A DNA stretch of 64,000 nt from Aspidapion aeneum (GCA_963576565.1 OY755039.1:83602955-83666954); one strand, 5' to 3'; shown: positions 45,199 through 55,306, numbered from the stretch's first letter. The notes: generated by a model not told the origin, from the letters alone. A program made the numbers and translations.

Positions 45199-45882
45199 AT
45201 GAAAAAGATTGTTAAACAAAAAGTGCGTTTAGAAGTTAAAAACCATGATATTAATGCAAGTACTACATCAAGACATGGTTTCCTGTTTCCATCATCTATT
45301 AGATGTCTTATTGTGGGCCCATCAAACTGTGGAAAAACCAACCTTATATTGAGCCTTTTGGAACATTCAAACGGTTTAAAGTTTAAAAATGTGTATGTGT
45401 ATTCAAAAAGTCTATACCAACCAAAGTATTTATATTTGGAGAATCTATTAAAACCCATTAAAGAAATAGGGTACTATGCTTACAACAGTGGCGAAAATAT
45501 AATTCCTCCATCAGAAGCAAATCCGTTTTCCATTTTCATATTTGATGACGTAGCCTGCGATAAACAAGATGTGATGCATGACTACTTTAGTATGGGTCGA
45601 CATAATAATATTGACAGTTTCTATCTCTCTCAAACATATGCAAAAATACCTAAACATTTAATAAGAGACAATGCCAACGTTTTAATTTTATTCAAACAAG
45701 ATTTACTAAATGTAAAACATATATACACCAACCATATTGGCACTGATATGACATTTGATGAATTTCAAAAGATGTGTGCATACTGCTGGAAAAAACCGTA
45801 TGATTTTTTGACAATTTTTAAAGATTGTGATATTGATAAGGGAAGATATCGGTATCGTTTTGATAACTTTATATATCTTTAG
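45199..45882 (+). CDS. A32/FtsK-HerA-type DNA-packaging ATPase
   Basis: An ATP-driven motor that would load the genome into the capsid. This frame encodes 227 residues from the ATG at 45199. The Walker A motif is GPSNCGKT (40-47), Walker B is FIFDDVA (113-119), and a downstream YLSQTYAKIP holds the sensor Gln typical of A32-like ATPases. Length and motifs agree with Polinton ATPases. The gene is intact and starts the plus-strand block ATPase, DUF8207-type, integrase. Confidence 0.92.
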   Translation: MKKIVKQKVRLEVKNHDINASTTSRHGFLFPSSIRCLIVGPSNCGKTNLILSLLEHSNGLKFKNVYVYSKSLYQPKYLYLENLLKPIKEIGYYAYNSGENIIPPSEANPFSIFIFDDVACDKQDVMHDYFSMGRHNNIDSFYLSQTYAKIPKHLIRDNANVLILFKQDLLNVKHIYTNHIGTDMTFDEFQKMCAYCWKKPYDFLTIFKDCDIDKGRYRYRFDNFIYL

Positions 45883-45942
45883 ATTCAAATACTTCTTAGT
45901 GTTAATAGTTATAACGCACCTGTAGAGATAACATAGATAAAA

Positions 45943-47168
45943 ATGTCAGAAGAAAACATAAAAATGGTTAGTGGTGAAAAGAACTTAAAGAAACAATTAA
46001 TTTCTAAAAGAAAAATAATACGTGAGAAATTAAATTTGTTAAAACAGGGTCAGATTTCACAGGCTAACCTATTTCAACCCATTACAAAACACTTGGAAAA
46101 TATTGAATCTAGTTTAACCGATAAAAAGCCTCCGAAACTGGTCAATATACCTTCATTATCACCCAGATTGACAACTCCTCAAAAAATCAAGCAAGAAAAC
46201 GAAAAACAACAACAAGAAAAACAGGAAGAACTTGAAGATCTGCAAACTTCATCGCTTTTTCATAAGAATTTTGATAATAACAGTGCAGAAGAAGATGAAA
46301 AACATATGCATGAACCAAGTGTTACATGCAAGACTTATTCCAGTCAACTCCTCGAAATCCAAATCCTACAACACCGACAACCGAAAAGAGAGCTAAACGA
46401 AAATTAAATTTTTCTTTAAGTGCTAAAAAACTAAATAAGCCCACCACAAGTGGTTACTTTTTAAGAAAAGCAGTGTTAAAAGATGCAGCAGAGAACTTTA
46501 CACAGAATGAAGCCAAAAAGCAAGAAGAGTTTGAAAACGGACGACTTAGAGACTTGATGAATAAATCTGAGAATGACTACTACAGTCAGTTTCATCCTTC
46601 ACTTGCAAGCTATATTAAAGAATTTTTAGATGATCCATCCACCGTGCCTTCTGACCCACAAAATTATTTTTCCAAGTTTCGTGTAAGGCGAGATGATATT
46701 GACAATTTTTATATTGGTGATTCGAAAATTGATTTTGATGGAGCTGATTTAATTATAAAAGGTAAACGCTATAAAGGTACACATGGTTTGTACAAATTAC
46801 TCTTTCGAAAAAATATGCCTACAAAGTATACCCAAGATGATGCAGACGCTTTTAGAGACATCATTGAACACACCTATGCAAACAGAAAACATCATAAGGC
46901 CTCTGGAGATGTGATCACCGATAGCTACTCAACCAAATTTAAGAAACTGTTTAGTGACATATATAAAGGTGGAAATCTAGAGGAGGAGATGGAGTACTCC
47001 GATAGTCCTATAGAGTACGTGTACTGGGATAATCCCAATGAACTTGTAGAACGGTTACGTTTATTATTAGCATCTCAGACAGCTGGCAACACAGGTCACA
47101 CAAACGAAATCTATGCTATAGTTGAGGAGCTTCAAGAAGCTAATATTATTGAGAAGAGAGATGGTTAA
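45943..47168 (+). pseudogene. Conserved Polinton protein (DUF8207-type), frameshifted
   Basis: Two overlapping frames, 45943-46407 and 46326-47168, form one gene. The first is a Lys/Gln/Glu-rich, probably coiled-coil, N-terminal part starting MSEENIKMVSG. The second contains YKGTHGLYKLLF, YTQDDADAFRDI and YWDNPNELVERLRLL, blocks I recall from the DUF8207-type proteins beside insect Polinton integrases (name from memory). The function of the family is unknown. The frames meet by a shift somewhere in 46310-46407. A programmed shift is conceivable, but no slippery site was seen. The end overlaps the integrase start by eight bases. Confidence 0.75.
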
Positions 47169-48096
47169 TAATTTTATTACAGATGTTAAACGAGAAGTAG
47201 TTAGTGAAATACACAAACCGGCTAGAATTAATTTTTTAAGGCGCAGAGTGATTGTGAAATCACTAAATGATCTATTTCAAGCAGATCTTGTGGAGATGAT
47301 ACCGTACGCAAACGAAAACAAAGGTTTTAAATACATTTTAGTGGTTATCAACTGTTTCTCGAAATATGTTTGGGCCTATCCATTAAAAACAAAAACTGGG
47401 GAAGAAGTGTCGAAAGCTATAGAAAAAGTGTTTAAGGAACAGGTGCCACTTCATCTTCAAACCGATCATGGGAAAGAGTTTTACAATTCGATTATGGCAA
47501 AACTGTTGAAAAGATACAATGTCAAACACTATAGTTCATTTAGTGAAAAAAAGGCTCAAATTGTTGAGAGGGTAAACCGAACCCTTAAAAATCTAATGTG
47601 GAAAAAATTTAACTATCAAGGATCTTACAAATGGTATGGTATCCTACCAAAGATTGTTCAAATTTATAACAATCGGAAACATCGAACTATAGGGATGAAA
47701 CCCTCAGAGGTGCGACAAAAACATGAAAAACTATTGCTCAAAACGGTTTATAACCATATAAAGATGACATTTAAACCAAAATACAAGGTTGGTGACTATG
47801 TTCGCATTTCAAAAATACGAGGTGTGTTTGATAAAAAATATATGCCTAATTGGTTCACTGAAATTTTTACAGTTAAGAAAATTCAGCTCACCAACCCAGT
47901 AACATACCTATTGGAGGATGCTAGCAAAAATGAAATTAAGGGAGGATTCTATGAACTTCAGCTGCAAAAAGTAAAATATTCTGATATATATTTAGTAGAA
48001 AAAATTTTAAAACGTGTCAAAAATAAGGTGTTTGTAAAGTGGTTAGGATTTGATAATAAACATAATAGCTGGATAGATAAAAGTAATGTTGCTTAG
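47161..48096 (+). CDS. Polinton integrase with chromodomain
   Basis: A retrovirus-like integrase that inserts the element and makes the 6-bp duplication. I chose the ATG at 47161 because the upstream extension overlaps the previous gene and uses a non-ATG start; this gives 311 residues. The catalytic triad is D42 (FQADLVEM), D102 (QTDHGKEF) and E136 (IVERVNRTLK). A C-terminal region from about 215 has the SH3-like fold words GDYVRISK. A chromodomain at about 272-308 (YLVEKIL, FVKWLGF, NSWI) could steer insertion to marked chromatin. AATAAA follows the stop at about 48101. The gene is intact. Confidence 0.93.
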   Translation: MVNNFITDVKREVVSEIHKPARINFLRRRVIVKSLNDLFQADLVEMIPYANENKGFKYILVVINCFSKYVWAYPLKTKTGEEVSKAIEKVFKEQVPLHLQTDHGKEFYNSIMAKLLKRYNVKHYSSFSEKKAQIVERVNRTLKNLMWKKFNYQGSYKWYGILPKIVQIYNNRKHRTIGMKPSEVRQKHEKLLLKTVYNHIKMTFKPKYKVGDYVRISKIRGVFDKKYMPNWFTEIFTVKKIQLTNPVTYLLEDASKNEIKGGFYELQLQKVKYSDIYLVEKILKRVKNKVFVKWLGFDNKHNSWIDKSNVA

Positions 48097-48253
48097 TACT
48101 AAATAAAGAAAAACATATTAAACTTATTGGTGTATTTTATTTACTAATTTTCTTAAAATATAATTACATTTAGAATACATATTTAATGGGAACAACAATC
48201 CTCTAATTATAGCAGTTACTAAATAACTAAAATGAGCCACCCATTGATGATAT

Positions 48254-48751
48254 TCAAAAATTTGATGGGTTATTATACAGCTTTGAAGTACCATTTAACT
48301 GTTTCTTCCCATTTAGAATATTAGTTGACTCTTCCATTTGCTCATCTTCATAAATTCTCCCCTCTTCTGGTTTCATATGTTTCTGACGCATCTCTTCAAA
48401 AAACTCTGGAGAGAGATGTGTTTGATACTTTAATAAGTATTCCCAGTCGATGCGCCATTCATTTTCTCTTATAAAATTTTCAGACATCCGTTGATAACGA
48501 CAAAGAAAAGGCCAATAGAGTTCGCTTTTAAACATATGCATAAACGCTTCGCTTAAATTTTGATATCTAGACACATTGGGCCAATGCATCTTATTAATAT
48601 AGGTCGCCATAAACATATCAGATAATCTTTGTTTGCGACAAATTACTTCCCAGTTCACATGGTCACAAAACCATCCAATAAAATCCTCTGTAATAACTGG
48701 TGACGCAGAGATCTCATCCCACACTTTATTAATACTATTATTTTCAACCAT
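48254..48751 (-). CDS. W-x-x-YQxLS repeat protein, accessory gene
   Basis: This frame encodes 165 residues from the ATG at 48751. A longer frame to 48787 begins without ATG. A CTATAAATAG box lies near 48800-48810 on the same strand. Four repeats of 22-23 residues run from about residue 32: VNWEVICRKQRLSDMF, MHWPNVSRYQNLSEAF, LYWPFLCRYQRMSENF and IDWEYLLKYQTHLSPEFF. The consensus is hxW-x-x-h-x-[RK]-[YK]-Q-x-[LM]-S-[ED]-x-F. Similar short W/Q-LS repeats occur, as I recall, in large DNA viruses and bacteria. The tail is Glu- and Asn-rich. I do not know a function and have not seen this gene in the Polinton core set. Confidence 0.7.
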   Translation of the reverse strand: MVENNSINKVWDEISASPVITEDFIGWFCDHVNWEVICRKQRLSDMFMATYINKMHWPNVSRYQNLSEAFMHMFKSELYWPFLCRYQRMSENFIRENEWRIDWEYLLKYQTHLSPEFFEEMRQKHMKPEEGRIYEDEQMEESTNILNGKKQLNGTSKLYNNPSNF

Positions 48752-48849
48752 CTTTAAAAGCGTTCTTTCTGAAAGTAAGAGTTTCAACTTATAAATCCCT
48801 CTATTTATAGGTTGAAATAAAAGTAACCTTTGACCTTTGATACTTCTTT

Positions 48850-49023
48850 TTAACCTCGATAGCCTTGTTGAATATATTTCTTAACTTCTTCGTTTTTCTT
48901 CTGTTCACAAGAGCTGTGTTTTGTTACAATCCAATCAGCAGGTCGATGTGGATTTCCTTTGGTACAATAGATGCAACGGGGTTTTTTTATTCTTGGTTTA
49001 ATCCAGTCATAGGTTGGTAACAT
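48850..49023 (-). CDS. Tiny Cys/His putative zinc protein, 57 aa
   Basis: ATG at 49023, TAA at 48850-48852. The 57 residues include CIYCTKGNPHR, then DWIVTKHSSC, a C-x2-C...H...C arrangement that could hold one zinc, followed by a Lys/Glu-rich helix. It lies upstream of the repeat protein on the same strand, separated by about 100 bases containing a TATA-like box. Length alone would not support it; the Cys pattern and position do. Confidence 0.5.
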   Translation of the reverse strand: MLPTYDWIKPRIKKPRCIYCTKGNPHRPADWIVTKHSSCEQKKNEEVKKYIQQGYRG

Positions 49024-49083
49024 TGTATTTGGTTGAAAACAAAAACACTAAGTTTTGATGATCTACACTGTTCAACGGTTGAC

Positions 49084-49103
49084 TATAAAATAACCAACGC
49101 AGT
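49084..49103 (+). promoter_or_regulatory. Putative promoter motif, second copy
   Basis: TATAAAATAACCAACGCAGT contains the same 17 bases found at 39474-39490. The next supported ATG on this strand is at 49210, about 123 bases on. Confidence 0.5.
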
Positions 49104-49209
49104 AGGTTCAATAGTTTTAGCATAGATGAAATAATCCTTTATCTACATCTACAATTTTAGATAAATCAGTTTTACTGTGTCTGTCGTAGTGATAGGTTGT
49201 GCGTGTGAA

Positions 49210-49335
49210 ATGAGAAAATGTTCCCAACCACCATCAATTTATCATAATTTTCGCTGTGATAAATGTGGAAGAGTAGACATAGTTAAAATAAGCACAGGCA
49301 ACAAAATTGCTTCATATTTGTGTGATATTTGTTGA
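49210..49335 (+). CDS. Tiny zinc-ribbon protein, 41 aa
   Basis: ATG at 49210, TGA at 49333-49335. The peptide has FRCDKCGRVD and YLCDIC, a C-x2-C...C-x2-C zinc ribbon. The same frame stays open for about 33 codons after the TGA and is rich in Arg/Thr/Asn/Lys there, so the stop may have truncated a longer protein, or splicing may join it elsewhere. It follows the shared promoter motif. Confidence 0.5.
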   Translation: MRKCSQPPSIYHNFRCDKCGRVDIVKISTGNKIASYLCDIC

Positions 49336-49420
49336 AATACAAGTCCAGGAAAAAACCAAGGAAATATTTTCCGAAATACAACAACAAGACGTGGTAAATT
49401 AAAATTCAGAACACAGAAAG

Positions 49421-49741
49421 ATGGACTTTCAAAATAATTATTGGTCAACTAAAATTGACTTTGAGCTAGAAGGACTTTTAGAAGAGAAAAGTTATGAAAA
49501 TATTTATAAATGGTTAGCAGAATGGATATATTTTGGGTTTGATTCATGCAGGTACATCATTGAGGAAAAACTACCAACATTATACCCATTATTACCTACA
49601 ATATGGAAACGTAAATTAACAGAGGCAGCGCTGGAATATACAAAAATATATCCAAACTATGACGTGAAAAAACATCTTCAATCAATTATTTTTAAATTTG
49701 ATGGTCGAGATGAGTGTGGTTTATATGATATATATGAATAA
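49421..49741 (+). CDS. Unknown Polinton protein, 106 aa
   Basis: Not recognised. The ATG at 49421 (AAAGATGG context) opens 106 residues, acidic and aromatic-rich: FELEGLLEEKSYENIYKWL, then WIYFGFDSC and FKFDGRDECGLYDIYE at the end. It looks helical and soluble, with no signal peptide or zinc motif. The stop codon overlaps an AATAAA signal (49738-49743), as in compact viral genes. It is the last gene before the right TIR and could share the transcript with the zinc-ribbon frame. Confidence 0.55.
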   Translation: MDFQNNYWSTKIDFELEGLLEEKSYENIYKWLAEWIYFGFDSCRYIIEEKLPTLYPLLPTIWKRKLTEAALEYTKIYPNYDVKKHLQSIIFKFDGRDECGLYDIYE

Positions 49742-49884
49742 AAATATATAATTAAAACATACTTTTAGTTTTTATTTAAGAATTATTTACTTTGAGACAT
49801 CCTGTATAACATAAATAACCAGCTGTCTTAGATAAAATAGGAATGTGTGCGGGTCATAAGGTTATCCTATAACTGCATAAACAA

Positions 49885-50439
49885 CGATAAGATACTCGTG
49901 CAGTCATTTTTTAGAAATTATTTTATTTTTAACACACAGAGAAAATAACAGGCTATCCCGATTAATTTTAACAAATATTTCTAGAAATTATTTCATTTTT
50001 TAACCAACAATTACCTAGCTAAGGCCTTTTTCACATTAGGACTTACCTAGCTCAGGCTAAGCGAGTGAAGTGGCTATCTTACTGGCTGGCACCTAACTCA
50101 TTGCCAATAGGGCCTTTCAACAGCCAAGGCCTTACCTAGACCAGGCGAAGCTAGTGAAGTAGCTAGCTTACTAAAAAAACCACCTCATTTTACCTACTCC
50201 CTCATTGACCAATAGGACCTTTTAACAGCCCAGGCTAAGCAAGTGAAGCGGCTAGCTAACTCATTGCCCAATAAGGCCTTTCAACAGCCTCTGGTTGTTA
50301 CGTCATTGCTGACAGCTTCTTGCACGCTTCTTTTGCCCGAAGGTCATACCAAGTTCACTTCTTCAGCAGCAGGTCATCCACTTCGGAGAAGTGGATGGCA
50401 TGTTACCATTTGGTATAGAACCCACACTACTACCCTACT
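49885..50439. repeat. Polinton right terminal inverted repeat
   Basis: Mirror copy of 32976-33530, ending CCCACACTACTACCCTACT. One visible difference at the tip is GTAGGGTAG versus GTAGTGTAG. It contains the same hairpin (near 50378-50400) and internal GGCTGTT repeats. Open frames here are TIR shadows. Confidence 0.95.
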
Positions 50440-50445
50440 CCCCTC
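50440..50445. other. Polinton target-site duplication, right
   Basis: CCCCTC, identical to 32970-32975. Confidence 0.93.
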
Positions 50446-51239
50446 TTTTAGGTGTACCCATGCTAAGTTTGGAATAATAAAAGCGGCCAATAATTTGAAA
50501 AGAGAAATATATTTGCCATAAAAATCAAACCGTCCTGTAGCTTCTAGCGTTTTTATCGTAGTCGTAATTTGAAAGTTTTCGGGGATTTGTGGGATTTTCT
50601 TAAAGGATTTAAAACAAAAGAAAATAGAACGAATTACAACCCCCAAACTTTAAGTAAAAAAAAGCAAAGTAAAGTAGTAAATATAGAAAAAAGTCGTATA
50701 GAAAGGTTTTGTTTCTCTTGTATTTTTCCGTGGACAAATCGAAATATGTACACCCATAAGTGTTGAGATCTAATGAACACCTTTTTTTTAATAGTTTCGT
50801 CTTTGAGGGACTCATCAGAACACTACATAGTCAGTGTGACACCCATATACATAATATTCCAATACCCATAGTAATTGCCAATGCATAATGCAAACATAAG
50901 TCCTCGCGATCCTTAAGAAAAAATGTCCTGATTGATGGTTGCTTTCAAGCACATATGCATATTATTTCCATATGTTAATTATTATTCCAATAGCCACGAT
51001 ACCTTACGATGCATGATGCAAATATATTTGAAATAGCAATATCACTGGACATAACCCAAGTAACATTAATACCACTCAAGGTTTTATTAATTTGGTTCCT
51101 AGGTTATTTAGAGGGTGCTGTTATGGGTTTTAGTATCAATTTGGCTACATAAACTTAATTTATATTGCCAATTACCTAAAGAGGTGTTATACAACCAAAA
51201 AGTGATTTATAAAGGGAGTATAATAAAACTGATATTCCT
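50446..51239. other. No gene recognised
   Basis: Flanking sequence that would have continued from 32975 before the Polinton inserted. No supported gene. Confidence 0.5.
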
Positions 51240-51740
51240 TCTGTTCCTTTTAGATACTTTTGATTTTATTGATTTCTGATTTATAAAGATGGTCTTATAA
51301 AACCCTTTTACCTAAAGTTTTGAAAAAGAAATAAATATAAATTTTGGTCCATTAGTATTTTTCATTACTTTAGGTCATCACAAAAGTATTTTATAATAGA
51401 GCTAAAAGGTTACCTTATATCCTTTTATTTTTATAGTTACCAGTATTTTAACAGCAAATATGTTTAGATAGGCGGCCATATAGAACCTAGTTTCCTTAAG
51501 GTTTTTAAGTGTGGTAAATATAAACTTTAGACTTTTGGTTTTTGCCATTAGTTTTAGACATTTTAAAAAGGTTTTATAGGAAGACTTAAAGGTAAACTTA
51601 ATTCTTTTGTATTTATAGTTACCCATAGCTGTATATTAAATAATATTTAAATATACGGCCAAATAAAACCTTGTTTCCTTAAGGTTTCTAACAGAAGTAA
51701 GTAAATACTTGTTTTATTTTTTTAGGTATTTCTGGTAAAA
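51240..51740. repeat. Diverged ~180-bp tandem repeats
   Basis: Two, perhaps three, diverged copies share AAAAGGTTACCTTA-like starts and TTTCCTTAAGGTTT near 51490 and 51675. They are old and gapped. Confidence 0.45.
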
Positions 51741-53076
51741 ATAATAGATATACCTAGCTACAGATTGGTACCTACCTATTGCAAGATTGATTATTTAAAG
51801 CCCAATAATTAATAATTGTTGAGTTTCCGTCCTCCTGGGTCTGGGTAGGACACCCAGGCCTAGATTAGGCCTGTTTAGACGGCCAATATAAGAGGTTGCC
51901 CTCCAACCTGCAGGCACAACGAATATCATTGCACTGGCCCTCTCGATTGTGTAGAAATTGCACGATAAAAAACATTTAAAAATGTTGAATTATACGCTTT
52001 TAAACACTTTAAAAAACAAATACAAATAATTTAAGTGAGGTTATGTTGACTATGTTTACTTTGTTCTTTTTTGTTAGTTTCATAAGGGCACTCAAAAATC
52101 CTTGTTGCGATACAGTAACAAATAAAACCAAGTGACCACTATAAAACCATAATGGCGTATATAAATTTATTTAAAAAATATTGTAAAGAGTTATTTTGTC
52201 ATCAAAAAACTTTTAAAAAGCATTTTGAGCTGGTGCGCTTGTTTTGAGAGCTTTTCAGACACGATTTTATCAGAAAAATAAATCTGATAGGCAATTTGAT
52301 CACCAACAAAACGACAAACTCGGTATATTTTTATGTGATAAAATAATTTTGGGACTCTGACATTTTTGCCATTTTTGTGACCTAAATTATTTTATATAGC
52401 CATTGTGAATCTAAAATATCGCCATAGCTTTTATAGGAAAACTTCTTTACTCTAGAGGTATTATGGTATTCAACAGAATCGCCGGGATACCAAATTACCA
52501 AATCTAGTTTTATAATAGGATAGAGAACGAGTTGCTTTTAGAACCTGGCATAATAGCTTGGCTCTAAAAGGTTCTATACTGGTGGAACCGCTAGAGGGCG
52601 AAGCTGGAGTTTATTTCTTTTGGTTTTATAGTGAGTTTAACACATAGGTTGCCATCACCAATTGGGGAGTCCCATTTAGGAGGTCTAAGGGGTATATAAT
52701 GGTAATGGGAACGTGCTAGCGACCAAACATTGAAACTAATGAATTTCAGGAAAGGCGCTGACAACCTTTTAGCTTCTGCTATAAACAAAGAAATTTTACT
52801 TGGGAAGTCTATCCTTTTTGAGGTCCTTATTGTTTATACTTTTGCACATGCATATTATTTTATTTATGTATTCGTCACGTAAAATTATTGGCTCACAGTT
52901 GACAAAAACTCTATCTATGTAAATTTGGTACCTATGCATTTTTCGAATCTTTATTTCTGAATGTTTGCATCAAACGCGAGTCATTGCGTAAATGGGTAAC
53001 AGAGAGTATTGGAATATTATGTATACGGTGACACCCTTGATAATCTAGAAGGTTACGCATTAAACCCACCTTAGGT
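51741..53076. other. No gene recognised
   Basis: AT-rich sequence. A GC-richer patch at 51830-51960 (CCTCCTGGGTCTGGG, CCAGGCCTAGATTAGGCCTG) looks like a fragment of another repeat. No supported gene. Confidence 0.4.
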
Positions 53077-53134
53077 AGAGACCCTGTATGTATGACATAT
53101 TTTAGTAAAAATATGACATACATACAGGGTCTCT
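53077..53134. repeat. 27-bp-arm hairpin
   Basis: AGAGACCCTGTATGTATG continues to TTTT at 53103 and is mirrored from 53107 to 53134 with one mismatch around a three-base loop. It is pre-miRNA-sized but could equally be a tiny MITE. Confidence 0.7.
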
Positions 53135-53351
53135 AACCTTAGGGACAAATTATGTTACGTTAATTTGTTTCTGCTAGTTTCTTTTGAATTTGGTAGATGT
53201 CGCCAAACGTTAAAACATACAGTTTGGCAGGCTAGCTTTACAAAGGATGTCACATTGACCATGTAGGTTTCTGATGGGCCCGCTAAGGACGAAACAGTTA
53301 CCTGTCAACACTTAATAGTTGTCCGTTAGATCTTGGACACCCGTAGGTATA

Positions 53352-54716
53352 CAGCGTGTCCCATTTTCGATGGGATTAAATAGAAAACTCGGTTATTATT
53401 AAAGATATTGATTTTCTGATTGCACCTTACCGTGCTCTTTTTTTGAACTCTTAAAAATAGCGTGATCAGATTTTTGCTATATAGTTTCGGTAATACAAGG
53501 AGTTTTTTAAAAAATTGTATTTTTAATAATCCCTTGTAACTCGCTTATTTTGCGAGATATTTTTATTCTGTAAAAACCTTTTTATGGCAACCTTTTTAGA
53601 AGAAAATAATGACGTTGTCAACTTTTTAAAATATTGTTTAGTTTTTGAGATATGGTATTTATCATAAAAAATTAAATACGGACCTGGATTATTTTTATTA
53701 CTATTTTGATTGGTTTCATGCCAGTATTATCATAAAATAATAAAAATTTAAAAAATGTTTGTTTTAAGGTTAAAAAAAATATTTAATATTAAAAAAAAAT
53801 TAGTCCGAACCTGGATATTTCCAACATAAATATAAATTAAAAATTGCTAGTTAAACAATTTTTAGTTTAACTGTTTTGATACTTAGCATATAAAAATACA
53901 AAAAGAAAAAATTACAAAAAATAACTAATTTTTCTGATTACCATTATGTGTATTATGTTGTTGGCATTTTTGAGTAATTTTTCTTAACGCATTTTGCATA
54001 AAAATATTTCTGCCATTGAAATATTGGGATTTTGTTGCCTAAATGAAGAAGTCAAACATATCACATTTTTCAAAATCTGGATATGGTCGATTTCTAGCCA
54101 GTTCAAAATAATTGTAAGCCATTCACAAAAATGACCAGTAAAATGACAATGTCAATTCCACGCTTTTGTTTTGTAAATTTCAAAACAGATAAACTAAAAA
54201 TGGTTCAATTAGTGCGTGTTGCAATTTTTAATTTATAATTACGTTGGAAATTTCCAGGTTTGGACTATATTTTTTTTTTCAAATACTATATAGTTTTTTT
54301 TTAACCTTAAATCAAAAAAATATTAAAGTTTTATCATTTTAAGGTAATAATAGCATGGAAGCAATCAAAATAGTAATAAAATAAGTCCAGGTCCGAATTT
54401 ATTTATTTTTTTTGATAAATACCATATCTCATTTTAAGAAACTGACAACGTCATTATTTTGCTCTAAAAAAGTTGCCATAGAAAGGTTTTTACAGATTAA
54501 AAATATCTTGCAAAATAAGCGAGATACAAGGAATTAATTAAAATGCAATTTTTTCAAAAACTCCCTGTATTAGCGAAACCACGGGGTATAGCAAAAATCT
54601 GATTACACCATTTTTAAGGGCTTCAAAAAAGAGCACGGCAAGGTGCAATCAGAATATCAATATCTTTAATAATAACCGAGTTTCCCATTTAATCCCATCG
54701 AAAATGGGACACGCTG
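53352..54716. mobile_element. 1.37-kb foldback element (CAGCGTGTCCC ends)
   Basis: Left arm (from 53352) and right arm (to 54716) are inverted repeats of about 500 bp each around a 380-bp centre. The ends read CAGCGTGTCCCATTTTCGAT and are flanked by TA, as in Tc1/mariner-type MITEs. No coding sequence. The arms have diverged by small indels, so it is not recent. Confidence 0.85.
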
Positions 54717-55306
54717 TACAGCTCTCGAGCTGCCTGCGGAAAAATACGAGAGAAACAAAACCTTTCAATACCCACTCAGCCACGAAAAAATTGTTGTATA
54801 CTAAAATATACGTTTGTAGACAATTATTTTTATATTATAATTTTTTTTTGTAAAAATAAAATTAAAAATAAACACAAAAGGCGAATTAAAATAACTGATA
54901 TATGCTATGAATAGATACAATGCCGATATTATTTAAACTGACCGATATATTAGCGTTTTCATTTTTTTAAAGTTTAACCCTGGGCAAAATATGAATAATA
55001 ATTTGTTATTGGTTGACGCTTTAGTGCTTGGTTTACAATAGGGTATTTGACAAATTTTAGAAAAGAGTTTAGAATGATACATAGATCCCTAATTTGCTAC
55101 GCAAAATTATTAAAATAGTATATATTATCATAACTACATTTAAAATCAAGTTTTATAATTTCCGATTTGAATTTGCCGCTAAAACGCTCATTTCTAGCAT
55201 AGCGTTGCAATGACGTCACAGCGCAGTAAGCTGGCCGTCAGATACACGGCATTCAAGTATTTATTTGTTTTTGGTCTGTGTTTTTACTGTTTTTTATTTA
55301 AAAAAA
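54717..55306. other. No gene recognised
   Basis: AT-rich sequence. A TGACGTCA word near 55212 precedes the THAP exon and has a counterpart near 56082. Confidence 0.4.

Larger units (their letters stand above)
32976..50439. mobile_element. Polinton/Maverick (adintovirus-like) element
   Basis: A 17,464-bp unit bounded by 555-bp inverted repeats that begin AGTAGTGTAGTAGTGTGG and by CCCCTC duplications. It encodes the diagnostic Polinton set: PolB, integrase, packaging ATPase, maturation protease, major and minor capsid proteins. A PLA2 protein, small core proteins and several unrecognised genes are also present. Size, termini and gene set agree with a self-synthesising, virus-like transposon. 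PolB, the capsid gene and one conserved unknown gene carry breaks, so this copy is presumably defective. Many gene boundaries are a few bases apart or overlapping, as in a virus. Confidence 0.97.

Noticed and set aside
50243..50521. 92-residue frame also present at 32819-33172
   Set aside because: It lies in the Polinton TIR and appears in both copies only because they are inverted repeats.
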